Counted from the first letter of the stretch, positions 17,646-27,494 are shown. The stretch is DNA of 64,000 nt from JASBZA01 sp964392065 (GCA_964392065.1 CAYMOG010000005.1:1-64000); one strand, 5' to 3'. A program made the numbers and translations. Notes: generated by a model not told the origin, from the sequence alone.

Positions 17646-18644
17646 TTAAATAATATCGTGATCAATTTTCGTATAGAGTAGGTTTCTGACCTGCTCTATA
17701 TCTTTTGTTTGGGCCATTATCCACATAAGTTTTGCGCTCAAAGCTTCTATAGTCATACTACGTGCTTCGGGCATTCCATAATCGAAGAGTAAATTATGTC
17801 CTACTTGATAAATAGCCATGTCTGAACCTTCGTGCTGAACTTGGGTACTCATCACGACAATTTTACCAGAATGAAGCAAATGTTCTGCCGCTTCAGATAA
17901 GTCCCATTCATCCAGATTGGGTAAACCACCACTCCCAAACCCCTCAATTATTATCGCATCGCAGTGTTGACCTACAGCCAGAAGGACTTCACTACGAAGT
18001 CCTGGCGTAAGTTGAATTACAGCCAAACTTGGATCTAAGTCATGGGAGAAGCATACCTCACCTTCTGTTTTATCTTGAATGTAATAGATGATTTTCTCGC
18101 TTCTGATGTGTGCAATAGGAGGAAAATCAATACTATTAAATGCACCATAACTTTTCGTATGTGTCTTACGAGCTCTAGTACCTAAGATAACTTGTCCATC
18201 AAATACAACTTTAACACCATTGGCCGAGTCATCGACAGCGAAGCGCAAAGCATCTTGCAAGTTACGTCTCGCATCGGTATCGCGTCTTGCAATACTATGC
18301 TGAGATCCCGTAAGTACAATCGGCTTATAGCTATTTCGTATGAGATAACTGAGGCCTGCTGCTGTATAGGCAAGCGTATCAGTACCATGAGTAATGAGAA
18401 ATGCGTCATAGGTATCATAGCGTTCCTCTATCGCTCGGGCCAAGGCAATCCAATGCTGAGGATTCATATTTGTACTATCAATATTGAAGAGGGCTAGAAC
18501 AGAAACATTGGCTAAATCTGCTAACTCGGGTACATAAGCAAGTATTTCGCTACCATTTAACTGAGGAGCTAAGCCTTCTTCTGTAGGTTTACTGGCAATT
18601 GTCCCTCCCGTAGTAATTAATAAAATACGCTTAAGCTTATGCAT
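17646..18644 (-). CDS. L-asparaginase, type I-like
   Basis: The enzyme hydrolyses asparagine to aspartate and ammonia. The first active-site Thr is in TTGGTIAS near residue 13, and the second in THGTDTLAYTA near 90; Lys in the KPIVLTGSQ region completes the usual set. No signal peptide precedes the domain when ATG 18644 is used, so a cytoplasmic enzyme is likely. An upstream frame adds 15 residues without support. At 332 residues it is normal. The start overlaps the oxidoreductase gene by eight bases. It converges on the aspartate kinase gene across 36 bp with no obvious terminator. Confidence 0.92.
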   Translation of the reverse strand: MHKLKRILLITTGGTIASKPTEEGLAPQLNGSEILAYVPELADLANVSVLALFNIDSTNMNPQHWIALARAIEERYDTYDAFLITHGTDTLAYTAAGLSYLIRNSYKPIVLTGSQHSIARRDTDARRNLQDALRFAVDDSANGVKVVFDGQVILGTRARKTHTKSYGAFNSIDFPPIAHIRSEKIIYYIQDKTEGEVCFSHDLDPSLAVIQLTPGLRSEVLLAVGQHCDAIIIEGFGSGGLPNLDEWDLSEAAEHLLHSGKIVVMSTQVQHEGSDMAIYQVGHNLLFDYGMPEARSMTIEALSAKLMWIMAQTKDIEQVRNLLYTKIDHDII

Positions 18645-20127
18645 CCTGCTTGTCTTCCTTTCGCCAGGATTCAAATGCCCATGCAACAACTTCGGCTAAA
18701 GCAGGGTGTACCGTCATATTCTCTACTACATTTTCATACCGGTTTACAGGATAGCGATCTTGTCTCCCTATCGCCATAAGATAAGTATAAGGTTCAATCA
18801 GGGAGGAGGCTTCATCCGCAAGAATATGCACCCCAAGAATTTCATGGGTAATTTCATCTACGATAACTTTTGCAAAACCATCGATTTCTTCTTGCTCTGG
18901 AAGAATCCCACGAGCATAAGCTTGAGCCGTCGACGAATACTTCAAATAACCTACCTTATGTTTTATTCCTTGAGCAATTGCTTCTTCTTCCGTAATCCCT
19001 ACGCGTGCAATCTGCATAGCCGTAAATGTGCCTGAAGGCACAACTTCATAATCGGCATGGCGATAATCTTCTCTTGATTTGACTTCTGGAGACATGAGAT
19101 TGTAGGCAAGAATTTGTCCTTCATAATTAGATTTATGCCTGAGCTGAGGTTTACCATTGATATCTCCCATAGCATAAACGCCATCGACTGATGTCTCCAA
19201 ATATGCATTCGTAGGAATCCACATTCTCTCATCTAATTCTAGTCCTATACTTTCTAGATTTAGAGTATCGGCATTAGATATAATGCCAGGACAAACAAAT
19301 AGAGAATCTGCCTCTAAACGTGTTTTCTTACCTTCTTCTCTATCCAATAGAGTTAGAATTTTTTTATTATTTTCTTCTCTTACTTCATCAATTAAACTAT
19401 TGAGATAGATCTTAATCCCATTATTTCTGAGTATGCTGGTAATTCTCTCCGAAATCTCATGGTCTTGCCTAGGCACCAAGCGTTTATTTCTCTGAACAAT
19501 CGTACAATCTACTCCAAAGGATTGAAAAATATGCGCAAATTCTACACCTATGTCTCCACCACCAATAATAATCATAGATTCTGGCAAAGTTTCAGGCCAA
19601 GTTTCAATATGAAATAGAGATTCCGAAGTCATAATGCTCACTGATGATGCGTTCACTTCTCTAGGAATATTTGTTCGTCCTCCATTAGCTAGAACAACCT
19701 TCTCTGCTAGAATTTCTTCTTCATCTGTTGCTGTAGTAATAAGTAATTTGAAATAAGCGTGGCCTTCATAATCCACCTTACCTACAAAACTTGCAAAACC
19801 ATGTAATAAATCAATATTTTCATAAGGAGCATAATACTCTACTAGAGAATCACTCTCTGCAATTTTTTCAAAAACCCTACGTTTTAGAGCTGGCCAATCA
19901 ATTTTCATCGCTTCACCAGAAACAGCAACATCCGATGCTTTCTGAGTCATACGAATTAAATCAGCTGCATGCACCATAATCTTGGTAGGAATACATCCTC
20001 GATTTAAGCATGTACCACCCCATCTTGTTCCCTCAATGAGACATACTTTATGCCCTGTTTTCATCGCCATATCGGTAATGTACGTACCACCACCTGAACC
20101 AACTACAGCTATATCATAAATTTTCAT
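18637..20127 (-). CDS. Dihydrolipoamide dehydrogenase-like flavin disulfide oxidoreductase
   Basis: This is a class I pyridine nucleotide-disulfide oxidoreductase of 496 residues. FAD binding is indicated by AVVGSGGGTYIT at the N-terminus (the canonical GxGxxG reads GSGGGT). The redox-active pair is in GGTCLNRGCIPTK. NAD(P)H binding is IIIGGGDIGVEFA, the second FAD motif is VYAMGDIN, and the C-terminal dimer domain ends with TVHPALAEV, whose His-Glu pair is the catalytic base. No lipoyl-dependent complex genes lie nearby, so the substrate may instead be another disulfide, as in mycothione or mercuric reductase relatives. The start overlaps the upstream acetyltransferase stop by four bases. 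Confidence 0.88.
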   Translation of the reverse strand: MKIYDIAVVGSGGGTYITDMAMKTGHKVCLIEGTRWGGTCLNRGCIPTKIMVHAADLIRMTQKASDVAVSGEAMKIDWPALKRRVFEKIAESDSLVEYYAPYENIDLLHGFASFVGKVDYEGHAYFKLLITTATDEEEILAEKVVLANGGRTNIPREVNASSVSIMTSESLFHIETWPETLPESMIIIGGGDIGVEFAHIFQSFGVDCTIVQRNKRLVPRQDHEISERITSILRNNGIKIYLNSLIDEVREENNKKILTLLDREEGKKTRLEADSLFVCPGIISNADTLNLESIGLELDERMWIPTNAYLETSVDGVYAMGDINGKPQLRHKSNYEGQILAYNLMSPEVKSREDYRHADYEVVPSGTFTAMQIARVGITEEEAIAQGIKHKVGYLKYSSTAQAYARGILPEQEEIDGFAKVIVDEITHEILGVHILADEASSLIEPYTYLMAIGRQDRYPVNRYENVVENMTVHPALAEVVAWAFESWRKEDKQDA

Positions 20128-20735
20128 GTTATTTCCTCCTGAATTTCTTTATATAACCAACTCCAACTCTGCAGATTATGTAAGATACTCTCTGTCCACT
20201 GATCATAAGCCATGCGTTGGATATAAACGCCACTATCTTCTCTAGCAAAATAGATTGCTCCTCGATTTTGGAATCCTAAACGCTGTAATAAACTTTGCAT
20301 GATCTGATTGTCACGATGGGTATCGATGCGAAACATAGGGATATCCGCTCTATGCGCTTGTCTAGCGGCATAACAGAAAAAACATAGAGACAATCCCTTT
20401 TCTTTAAATTCATCTGCCAATGCAATCCTATGGATAACACCATAAGGCAAGTTGTTCGACCAAATATGCGCATTATTACCTTCGTAACCGAGATCTTGTG
20501 ACATAGCAAAGTACATTGTCCCAACAGTTTCAATCTTATCACCTAGGATAATTTCTAGAATATAAGAATTTCCTTCTGACAAGTCTTTACGAAACGTAGA
20601 AGCGTTAGGATAGTTGTCTTGCCATTGATCAATTCCCTGATAAGCAAAATTCTTACTGGCTTGTTGATAGCATGTTAAACAAAAGGCTTCATCTTCTGCC
20701 CTTGCTTTTCTTATGCGCCAGTAAATGTTATCCAT
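20124..20735 (-). CDS. GNAT-family N-acetyltransferase
   Basis: The 203-residue protein has the order of a GNAT domain: RKARAEDEAFCLTCY at the start, a central strand (IHRIALADEFKEKGLS) at the acetyl-CoA loop position, and RIDTHRDNQIMQSLLQRLGFQNRG near the end, a common GNAT C-terminal motif. The usual Q/RxxGxG/A loop is degenerate (FKEKGLS). The substrate is unknown. It lies upstream of and overlaps the oxidoreductase by four bases. Confidence 0.75.
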   Translation of the reverse strand: MDNIYWRIRKARAEDEAFCLTCYQQASKNFAYQGIDQWQDNYPNASTFRKDLSEGNSYILEIILGDKIETVGTMYFAMSQDLGYEGNNAHIWSNNLPYGVIHRIALADEFKEKGLSLCFFCYAARQAHRADIPMFRIDTHRDNQIMQSLLQRLGFQNRGAIYFAREDSGVYIQRMAYDQWTESILHNLQSWSWLYKEIQEEIT

Positions 20736-20817
20736 TACTCTATCCTACAGTCTCCATCTTGAATTGCTTTCTTCACCTGTATTCTATCCCTTCATACAAT
20801 ACAGAGATTATCATGCG

Positions 20818-23082
20818 TTACATGTCTTCCAAGCCAATTTGTCTACCTATTAAGCTCTCTTCTCTCAGATACCTTCCACTCTGGTCTAAAGTTTTAATCT
20901 CATAATAACTTGCGTCCTCTAATTTCACATCCTCAAGAGGAATAAATAGATTTGCCTCGACCTTTTTTCTAAGTTTCATTACGCGAGCACCTAAATTGGA
21001 GCGACTCGGCAAAACTTCTAATAAGGCACTGCTAAATATGACCAACTGATCTTGTGTATTCATTAAAACCACATCCCGTTCTTCACCTTCGGGAATATAA
21101 ATACCACCAATAGGTTTTTCCTTTGCATTAAAGGCTTTCACAAGTTTCTTGCGTCTGGTCTTCGTTACATATTCATTTAATGAAACTCTAGAAACTCTCC
21201 CTGACGGAAAGGCTACTAGAATATCTCCTCGGTATCTATGTTCTGTTTCTTCGTCATTTAAATCTTGTAAAACCACGAACAAAACTTCTTCCTCAGGTTC
21301 AAACTCAAGAATCGAAGGTAAATAATTTCCCCAATCTGAAGGTCTATTATCCTCCAAGTCATATAAAGGTATCCGATAAACATTAGCATGAGTCGTAAAA
21401 CAAAATAGTAAAGATTTATTCGTACCTTCAATTTCCTGAATAATCTTATCGTTTTCCTTCGTTTTGAGTTCTCCAGCACTACGAAGAGAAGTAAGTGCCA
21501 ACTTCTTCAAATAGCCATCCTTCGTAAGGAAAATTTTCAGATTAAAATCATCAATAAAATCTTCTTCTACTACCTCTGCAATATCCTCTTCATCGATCAG
21601 CTGGGTCAAACGCTCCTTGCCAAAGGACTCTGAAATGCGTTCAAGATCTTCTACTATAAGCCCATCCAATAATTTAGGATTTCGTAGAATTCTCTCAATC
21701 TTTTTAATATCTTTTTCTAAATTTTCAATATCTTTTGTACGTTTCAGGATGTATTCACGATTAAGATTTCTCAGTTTAATCTCCGCAACATACTCCGCTT
21801 GTTCTCTATCTATATTGAAACCTTCACTTAGGTTTGGGATTACCAATTTTTCTTCTTCTGTATTGCGAATTATAGCAATAGCCTTATCTATATCTAGAAG
21901 GAGTTTCTCCAAACCCTTCAGTAAATGTAAACGCTCTTGCTTTTCATTTAACTCATGAACCTTGGCTCGCTTAACTGTCGTTCTACGAAATACTAGCCAT
22001 TCTGCTATGATCGATTTCACGCCTAGAACTCTAGGCGTACCATTAATTAAAATGTTGAAGTTACAAGCAAAGGAACTTACCATCGGAGTTAAGCTAAATA
22101 ATCTCTGAATTAACAAATCATAATCCGTATTGCGCTTACATTCCAAAGTAATTTTCAGACCTTGTAAATCCGTTTCATCGCGTACATCATTAACTTCACG
22201 AAGTTTACCGTTCTTAACATTTTCCACAATCGAATCAATAATAGCTTCTACCGTGGTCGAGTAAGGTATTTCATAAATTTCAATTAAACTATTTTTCTTG
22301 TCTATCCTGTAGCGTGCCCGTAATCGAAATGACCCTCTCCCTGTCTCATATATTTTCCTCATCTCTGAAACGTTATAAACCAATTCACCCCCACCAGGGA
22401 AGTCAGGTGCCGGCATGACCGTTATGGGGTCAGAAGCAGGATTCTTAATATAATTAATCGTGGCGGAACACACTTCTTGCAAGTTAAAAGGAGAAATGTT
22501 TGACGCCATACTAACTGCGATACCTTGATTAGAATTTACTAAAATAGAGGGAAAGCTTGCAGGTAAAAGCCTAGGTTCTTCTAGAGTACCATCATAGTTC
22601 GGCGTAAAGTCAACCACGTCCTTATCGATACCATTGAATAACTCAGCTGCGAATGCGTCTAATCTTGCTTCCGTATATCGCGGTGCTGCGTATTGCATAT
22701 CTCTTGAGTATTGTTTTCCCATGTTCCCTTTGGAGTCAATATAAGGGTGAAGAAGGGCTTGATTCCCTCTCGTCAAACGCACCATAGTTTCATATATCGT
22801 TTGATCGCCATGAGGATTAAGTTTCATCGTTTGTCCTACAATATTTGCAGATTTCGTTCGATTACCTTTGAGAAGACCCATTTTATACATTGTATAGAGG
22901 AGCTTTCGATGGGCAGGTTTAAACCCATCTATTTCTGGAATAGCTCTAGAGACAATAACAGACATAGCATAAGGCATGTAATTACTTACTAGAGTTTCTG
23001 TAATCATCTGATCATGGACAATAATAGAATCCGCTGGAACATCGGCTTTATTCACTTGTGTGTTTTTTTTCTTCCTTGCCAT
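20818..23082 (-). CDS. parC: DNA topoisomerase IV subunit A
   Basis: This is the DNA-cleaving subunit of a type IIA topoisomerase. The catalytic Tyr is Y136 in AAPRYTEARL. The winged-helix region (PEIDGFKPAHRKLLY) and the coiled-coil gate (about 350-480) are followed by a beta-pinwheel-like C-terminus. At 754 residues it is shorter than GyrA, and the strict GyrA box was not seen, which favours ParC; this rests on pattern only. At the position of the quinolone-contact Ser (HGDS in E. coli GyrA) the protein has Gln94, and the later Asp is Glu98. It follows parE by eight bases. Confidence 0.9.
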   Translation of the reverse strand: MARKKKNTQVNKADVPADSIIVHDQMITETLVSNYMPYAMSVIVSRAIPEIDGFKPAHRKLLYTMYKMGLLKGNRTKSANIVGQTMKLNPHGDQTIYETMVRLTRGNQALLHPYIDSKGNMGKQYSRDMQYAAPRYTEARLDAFAAELFNGIDKDVVDFTPNYDGTLEEPRLLPASFPSILVNSNQGIAVSMASNISPFNLQEVCSATINYIKNPASDPITVMPAPDFPGGGELVYNVSEMRKIYETGRGSFRLRARYRIDKKNSLIEIYEIPYSTTVEAIIDSIVENVKNGKLREVNDVRDETDLQGLKITLECKRNTDYDLLIQRLFSLTPMVSSFACNFNILINGTPRVLGVKSIIAEWLVFRRTTVKRAKVHELNEKQERLHLLKGLEKLLLDIDKAIAIIRNTEEEKLVIPNLSEGFNIDREQAEYVAEIKLRNLNREYILKRTKDIENLEKDIKKIERILRNPKLLDGLIVEDLERISESFGKERLTQLIDEEDIAEVVEEDFIDDFNLKIFLTKDGYLKKLALTSLRSAGELKTKENDKIIQEIEGTNKSLLFCFTTHANVYRIPLYDLEDNRPSDWGNYLPSILEFEPEEEVLFVVLQDLNDEETEHRYRGDILVAFPSGRVSRVSLNEYVTKTRRKKLVKAFNAKEKPIGGIYIPEGEERDVVLMNTQDQLVIFSSALLEVLPSRSNLGARVMKLRKKVEANLFIPLEDVKLEDASYYEIKTLDQSGRYLREESLIGRQIGLEDM

Positions 23083-23090
23083 ATACGCTC

Positions 23091-25076
23091 CTAATCCAAG
23101 TCCAACATATCCATATAGAGATGACCATTTTCTTCAATATAGTCTTTTCGACCCTGAAGGTTATTCCCCAGCCAAAGATCAAACATAGCTTTCATCGCTT
23201 CCTCTTCATCCGTTTGTACTTGAATAAGTCGCCTTGTTTCTGGATTCATCGTAGTTTCCCACATCATTTCAGGTTCATTTTCCCCTAAACCTTTAGACCT
23301 CTGGATATGTAAGTTTTGACTTCCATATTCTGTAATATAATCATTCTTTTCTGTATCATCAAAAGCAAAAAACGTCTGCTCTTCCTTACCTTTGCGGTAG
23401 GTTAGTTCATACAATGGAGATTCTGCAATATAAATCTTCCCTTCCCTAAGCAAAGTAGGCGCAAGGCGATAAAACATCGCCAATACGAGTGTTCTTATCT
23501 GGAAGCCGTCTACATCGGCGTCGGTACAAATAATTATTTTAGACCATCTCAAATTATTCAAGTCAAATTCGCTAATTTGCTTATTATTCTTGTTTTTTAC
23601 TTCTACACCAGTACCAATTACCTTCAATAGGTCCATGATAATATCACTTTTAAAAATTTGATTTAAGTCTGCTTTTAGACAATTTAAAATCTTGCCTCGA
23701 ATTGGTATTACCGCTTGAAACTCCGCATCGCGTCCCATTTTTACAGAACCCAAAGCAGAATTACCTTCTACTATATAGATTTCTCTTCTGTCTATATCCT
23801 TTGACCGACAATCCACGAAATTTTTTACTCGATTATTAATATCGATAGCCCCCATAAGGTTTCGCTTGATACTAATCCTCTGTTTCTCAGCACTTTCTCG
23901 ACTACGTTTATTCACAAGCATCTGGTCGAAAACACGGTTCGCTTGTTCCTTATTTTCGATTACCCAAACTTCAAGCCTTTCTCTAATCATATCCGTAATA
24001 TAACGTTGAATAAAACGATTATTAATAGCTTTTTTCGTCTGGTTTTCATAGCTCGTTTGCGTAGAAAATGAATTAACAATACAAATCAAAGAGTCGCTCA
24101 CATCTTGCCAAGTAATATGCTGTTCATTGGCTTTATACTTGTCATTATCTTTAATTAATTTATCCAAAGCTTGGGTAAATGCTGAACGTACCGCTTTTTC
24201 TGGTGAGCCTCCATACTCTAGCCATGATGAGTTATGATAGTATTCTAGTAGCTGATGTTCATTATTGAAGCAAAAAGCAATTTCCACCTTAAGCTTATAC
24301 TCTGGTCTATCCTTACGATCTCTGCCTCTTCCCTCTGCCGTCCAACTCACAGGTTTAGAGATTCCTTTATCCTGATTAATTTCATGTACGAAACCCAAGA
24401 TACCGTCAGGATATAAGAATTCTTCTTCCGTTCCAGTAATCTCATCAATAAATATAAATTGGATTCCTGCATTAACAATAGCTTGTCGTTTTAGCGTATT
24501 CGTAAAATACTCCAAACCAATATCTATATCTGTAAATACATCATCGTCCAATAAGAACCGTTGTCTAGTGCCACTCGGTTTATTCTTAGGGGCTTTTGTC
24601 TTTTTTAATCCACCCTTATTAATCCCGCGCTCAAATTCAAGCTCATACGTATAGCCATCACGTGTAACTTCAACTTGGAAGTATTTAGAAGCGTATTGCG
24701 TCGCACAAGCACCTAGACCATTTAAGCCTAGGGAGTACTCATAGTTTTCTCCTTGCAGTGTGTTGTATTTTCCACCTGCATAGAGTTCACAATAAACTAA
24801 TTCCCAATTATAGCGTTCCTCCTTAGAGTTATAGTCCAGAGGAATACCTCTCCCTTCATCGGTGACTTGTAAACTATGATCTTTAAATCTATGAACGATA
24901 ATCTTACGACCGAATCCTTCTCTTGCTTCATCCAACGAGTTAGAAAGAATTTCAAAAAACGCGTGTTCTGCACCAATAATATCATCCGAGCCGAAAATAA
25001 CGCCCGGTCTAAGTCGAACACGGTCGGGGCCCTTTAATTGGGAAATGCTGGTATTGTCATATTTTTGTGCTTGCAT
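23091..25076 (-). CDS. parE: DNA topoisomerase IV subunit B
   Basis: This is the ATPase/TOPRIM subunit, 661 residues. The GHKL ATP site is EILSNSLDEAREG followed by VTDEGRGIPLD and GLNGLGA. The TOPRIM domain has the catalytic Glu in IVEGNSALGS (EGDSAGGS in many homologues) and the metal-binding pair in CTDADVDGFQIRTL; QRSKGLGENEPE is near the C-terminus. The start is ATG 25076 after CAGGAG; the open frame extends eight codons further. parE and parC are adjacent and surely cotranscribed. A gyrase pair probably exists elsewhere in the genome. Confidence 0.92.
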   Translation of the reverse strand: MQAQKYDNTSISQLKGPDRVRLRPGVIFGSDDIIGAEHAFFEILSNSLDEAREGFGRKIIVHRFKDHSLQVTDEGRGIPLDYNSKEERYNWELVYCELYAGGKYNTLQGENYEYSLGLNGLGACATQYASKYFQVEVTRDGYTYELEFERGINKGGLKKTKAPKNKPSGTRQRFLLDDDVFTDIDIGLEYFTNTLKRQAIVNAGIQFIFIDEITGTEEEFLYPDGILGFVHEINQDKGISKPVSWTAEGRGRDRKDRPEYKLKVEIAFCFNNEHQLLEYYHNSSWLEYGGSPEKAVRSAFTQALDKLIKDNDKYKANEQHITWQDVSDSLICIVNSFSTQTSYENQTKKAINNRFIQRYITDMIRERLEVWVIENKEQANRVFDQMLVNKRSRESAEKQRISIKRNLMGAIDINNRVKNFVDCRSKDIDRREIYIVEGNSALGSVKMGRDAEFQAVIPIRGKILNCLKADLNQIFKSDIIMDLLKVIGTGVEVKNKNNKQISEFDLNNLRWSKIIICTDADVDGFQIRTLVLAMFYRLAPTLLREGKIYIAESPLYELTYRKGKEEQTFFAFDDTEKNDYITEYGSQNLHIQRSKGLGENEPEMMWETTMNPETRRLIQVQTDEEEAMKAMFDLWLGNNLQGRKDYIEENGHLYMDMLDLD

Positions 25077-25106
25077 AGAATCTCCTGAAATGAAATACAA
25101 TATGTA

Positions 25107-25115
25107 ATTATACCA
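25107..25115 (-). promoter_or_regulatory. Extended -10 promoter for parE-parC
   Basis: On the minus strand TGGTATAAT (TGn plus a perfect TATAAT) lies about 31 bp before the parE ATG. A clear -35 hexamer is missing. Confidence 0.5.
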
Positions 25116-25142
25116 CAGATTGCAATAGAATTTTTATGAGAC

Positions 25143-25179
25143 ACTCCCTAGTATGCTGATAAATCAGCATCTAGGGAGT
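25143..25179 (-). terminator. Strong hairpin between fhs and parE
   Basis: ACTCCCTAG pairs perfectly with CTAGGGAGT, and inside it TGCTGAT pairs with ATCAGCA around a two-base loop. It lies between the fhs stop and the parE promoter, where a terminator is expected. No long T-run follows on either strand, so intrinsic termination is not certain; RNA 3'-end protection is an alternative. Confidence 0.6.
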
Positions 25180-25211
25180 TATTATACCTACCAATTAGCT
25201 ATTCTAATGAC

Positions 25212-26879
25212 TTAGGACAGACCGGTGATGATGCCATCACGATCAATATCCATGTCCACAGCGGCTGGTTTTTTTGGCAATCCCGGCATAGTCATAATTG
25301 TACCTGTTAAGCATACAACAAACCCTGCTCCCGCATTAAGCTTTACATCTCTAACAGTAACATCGAAATCCCTGGGGGCTCCTAATTTCTTAGGATCATC
25401 TGAGAAAGAATACTGAGTTTTCGCCACACAAATAGGCAAGTCGCCATAACCTTCCTTCTCAAATTTCTTGAATTTGCTTAATACACCCTTAGCGAAAACC
25501 ACCTGATCCGCACGATAAATCTCGCCGGCTACTTTTTTCATTTTTTCTTTTAGAGGTAGATCACTTTCGTAAATTGGAGCGAAATCACTTGGTTCATCAC
25601 ATAATTCAATGACCTTCTCGGCCAAATCCAAACCGCCCTCTCCGCCTTTGGCGAAGACTTCAGACATAGCAATAGCACTACCCTCTTCCTTAACCTTATC
25701 CTCTAATAAGTGAATCTCAGCTTCCGTGTCTGTTGGAAATCGGTTTATTGCCACAACAACAGGAACACCAAATTTCTTCAAATTTTCAATATGTTGCGAT
25801 AAATTCGCTACACCTTCGGCCAAAGCTTCAAGATTTTCCTCACCTAAGTTCTCCTTCTCCACACCACCATTCATTTTCAACGCTCTAATTGTAGCTACAA
25901 GCACCACAGCATTAGGCTTAAGATTCGCTTGTCGGCAAACAATATCAAAAAACTTTTCTGCTCCTAAGTCCGCACCGAATCCAGCTTCCGTTACAACATA
26001 ATCGGCTAATTTCAATGCCATCTTCGTAGCTAATATGGAATTACAACCATGAGCAATATTAGCAAATGGTCCTCCATGAATAAGAGCGGGGGTATTTTCA
26101 ATAGTCTGAACGAGGTTTGGCTTAATAGCATCCTTAAGAAGTAAAGCCATTGCACCAGTAGCACCTAAATCATTTGCTGTTACGGGCTCTTGACTATAGT
26201 TATAACCAATTATCATTTTCCCGAGACGTTCTTTTAAATCCTCTCTATCAGTAGCGAGGCATAGAATAGCCATAATTTCTGAAGCTACTGTAATATCATA
26301 ACTGGCTTCTCTTGTAACACCATCTCCCTTTGCCCCTAACCCAATGACAATATTCCTTAGTGCGCGATCATTCATATCCACGACACGATTCCATAAAATG
26401 TGTTTAGGATCTAAGTTAAGAGGATTGCCCTGATGAAGGCTGTTATCCACCATAGCTGCTAGGAGATTATGGGCACTACTTATTGCATGAAAATCTCCAG
26501 TGAAATGTAGATTGATATCATCCATAGGGAGCACTTGGGCATAACCGCCACCCGCCGCGCCGCCCTTCACACCGAAGCACGGTCCCAATGATGGCTCGCG
26601 AAGTGTAGTAATGGCCTTCTTCCCTAATTTATTTAGGGCCATCGATAATCCTACATTCGTTGTCGTCTTGCCTTCGCCCGCTGGTGTTGGGTTAATCGCG
26701 GTTACCAAAATCAGTTTCCCATCCTCATGGTTTTCTCTCGAGCTCAAAGCATCTAGATTAATCTTCGCTTTATCTCTCCCGTACTGTTCATATTCTTCAG
26801 CATTTAGCCCAAGATTTTCAGCAATTTCTGCAATCGGTAAGAGCTTACTCTCTTGTGCAATTTGTACGTCACTTTTCAT
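25212..26879 (-). CDS. fhs: Formate-tetrahydrofolate ligase
   Basis: The enzyme joins formate to tetrahydrofolate with ATP, supplying one-carbon units. The P-loop is TPAGEGKTTT near residue 65, followed by LREPSLGPCFGVKGGAAGGGYAQ in two parts that contact ligand, and later MTMPGLPKKPAA close to the C-terminus. The length of 555 is normal. AAGGAG precedes the ATG. No folD or other acetogenesis genes are adjacent, so it probably serves purine and serine/glycine metabolism. Confidence 0.97.
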   Translation of the reverse strand: MKSDVQIAQESKLLPIAEIAENLGLNAEEYEQYGRDKAKINLDALSSRENHEDGKLILVTAINPTPAGEGKTTTNVGLSMALNKLGKKAITTLREPSLGPCFGVKGGAAGGGYAQVLPMDDINLHFTGDFHAISSAHNLLAAMVDNSLHQGNPLNLDPKHILWNRVVDMNDRALRNIVIGLGAKGDGVTREASYDITVASEIMAILCLATDREDLKERLGKMIIGYNYSQEPVTANDLGATGAMALLLKDAIKPNLVQTIENTPALIHGGPFANIAHGCNSILATKMALKLADYVVTEAGFGADLGAEKFFDIVCRQANLKPNAVVLVATIRALKMNGGVEKENLGEENLEALAEGVANLSQHIENLKKFGVPVVVAINRFPTDTEAEIHLLEDKVKEEGSAIAMSEVFAKGGEGGLDLAEKVIELCDEPSDFAPIYESDLPLKEKMKKVAGEIYRADQVVFAKGVLSKFKKFEKEGYGDLPICVAKTQYSFSDDPKKLGAPRDFDVTVRDVKLNAGAGFVVCLTGTIMTMPGLPKKPAAVDMDIDRDGIITGLS

Positions 26880-26957
26880 CGGGTTCTCCTTACTAATCGT
26901 TTGCTTTCATTGTGCCATAAATGTTTCGAATTAAACATAATAAATACCAAGAATTTC

Positions 26958-27425
26958 CTACAATTCAGGAAATGCATAATCTATATAATAAGGTTCGTAA
27001 ACAAGTGTTCGAAAACCTAAACGTTCATACAAACCCTTCGCTCCAATATTCTCAGGTTCCACCTCTAGGCGTATCCTTCTCACCTTATTCTGATATTCAG
27101 TAAGGATATAATTAATAAAATAGCTGCCTAGACCTTGACCTTGGAAATCTTGTCTTATATAAACCTCTTCAATCCATAGTACAAAACCACCCGCTTCATT
27201 AGAATAAGCAAAGGAAATCTGTCCATATCCCGCAAGGTCCGAATTAGAATACAGCAAAAAAGCATTGGCTAGATTTCGATTCTCCATAATATATTGGAAG
27301 GTACGCTGATAGTGAGATCTTGGAATTGGCTTATGCACACCGTCTGAATGATAAAATTCATCCACCAAAGTGAAAAAGTCTAATTTATCATCTGTTTCTA
27401 TTTCTCTACACGTTATTTGTTTCAT
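26958..27425 (-). CDS. GNAT-family N-acetyltransferase
   Basis: A 155-residue single-domain acetyltransferase. The acetyl-CoA loop is QDFQGQGLGSYF (about 93-104) preceded by the strand IEEVYIR, and LEVEPENIGAKGLYERLGF is the typical second half of the fold. The substrate is unknown; the pattern resembles amino-group acetyltransferases acting on small molecules. No clear Shine-Dalgarno site precedes ATG 27425. A terminator-like hairpin lies about 27 bases upstream. Confidence 0.82.
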   Translation of the reverse strand: MKQITCREIETDDKLDFFTLVDEFYHSDGVHKPIPRSHYQRTFQYIMENRNLANAFLLYSNSDLAGYGQISFAYSNEAGGFVLWIEEVYIRQDFQGQGLGSYFINYILTEYQNKVRRIRLEVEPENIGAKGLYERLGFRTLVYEPYYIDYAFPEL

Positions 27426-27451
27426 AGAACTATTCTAACAAATTATCAAGG

Positions 27452-27488
27452 TAAAAAGGAAGGACTCTAGTAGCCACAACCAGAGTCC
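27452..27488 (-). terminator. Hairpin with T-rich tail upstream of the acetyltransferase
   Basis: On the minus strand GGACTCT and AGAGTCC form a 7-bp stem with a 13-base loop, followed by TTCCTTTTTACC. It ends about 27 bases before the acetyltransferase start, so it could stop read-through from upstream or act as an attenuator. A similar sequence occurs at 44489-44518. Confidence 0.5.
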
Positions 27489-27494
27489 CAAACA

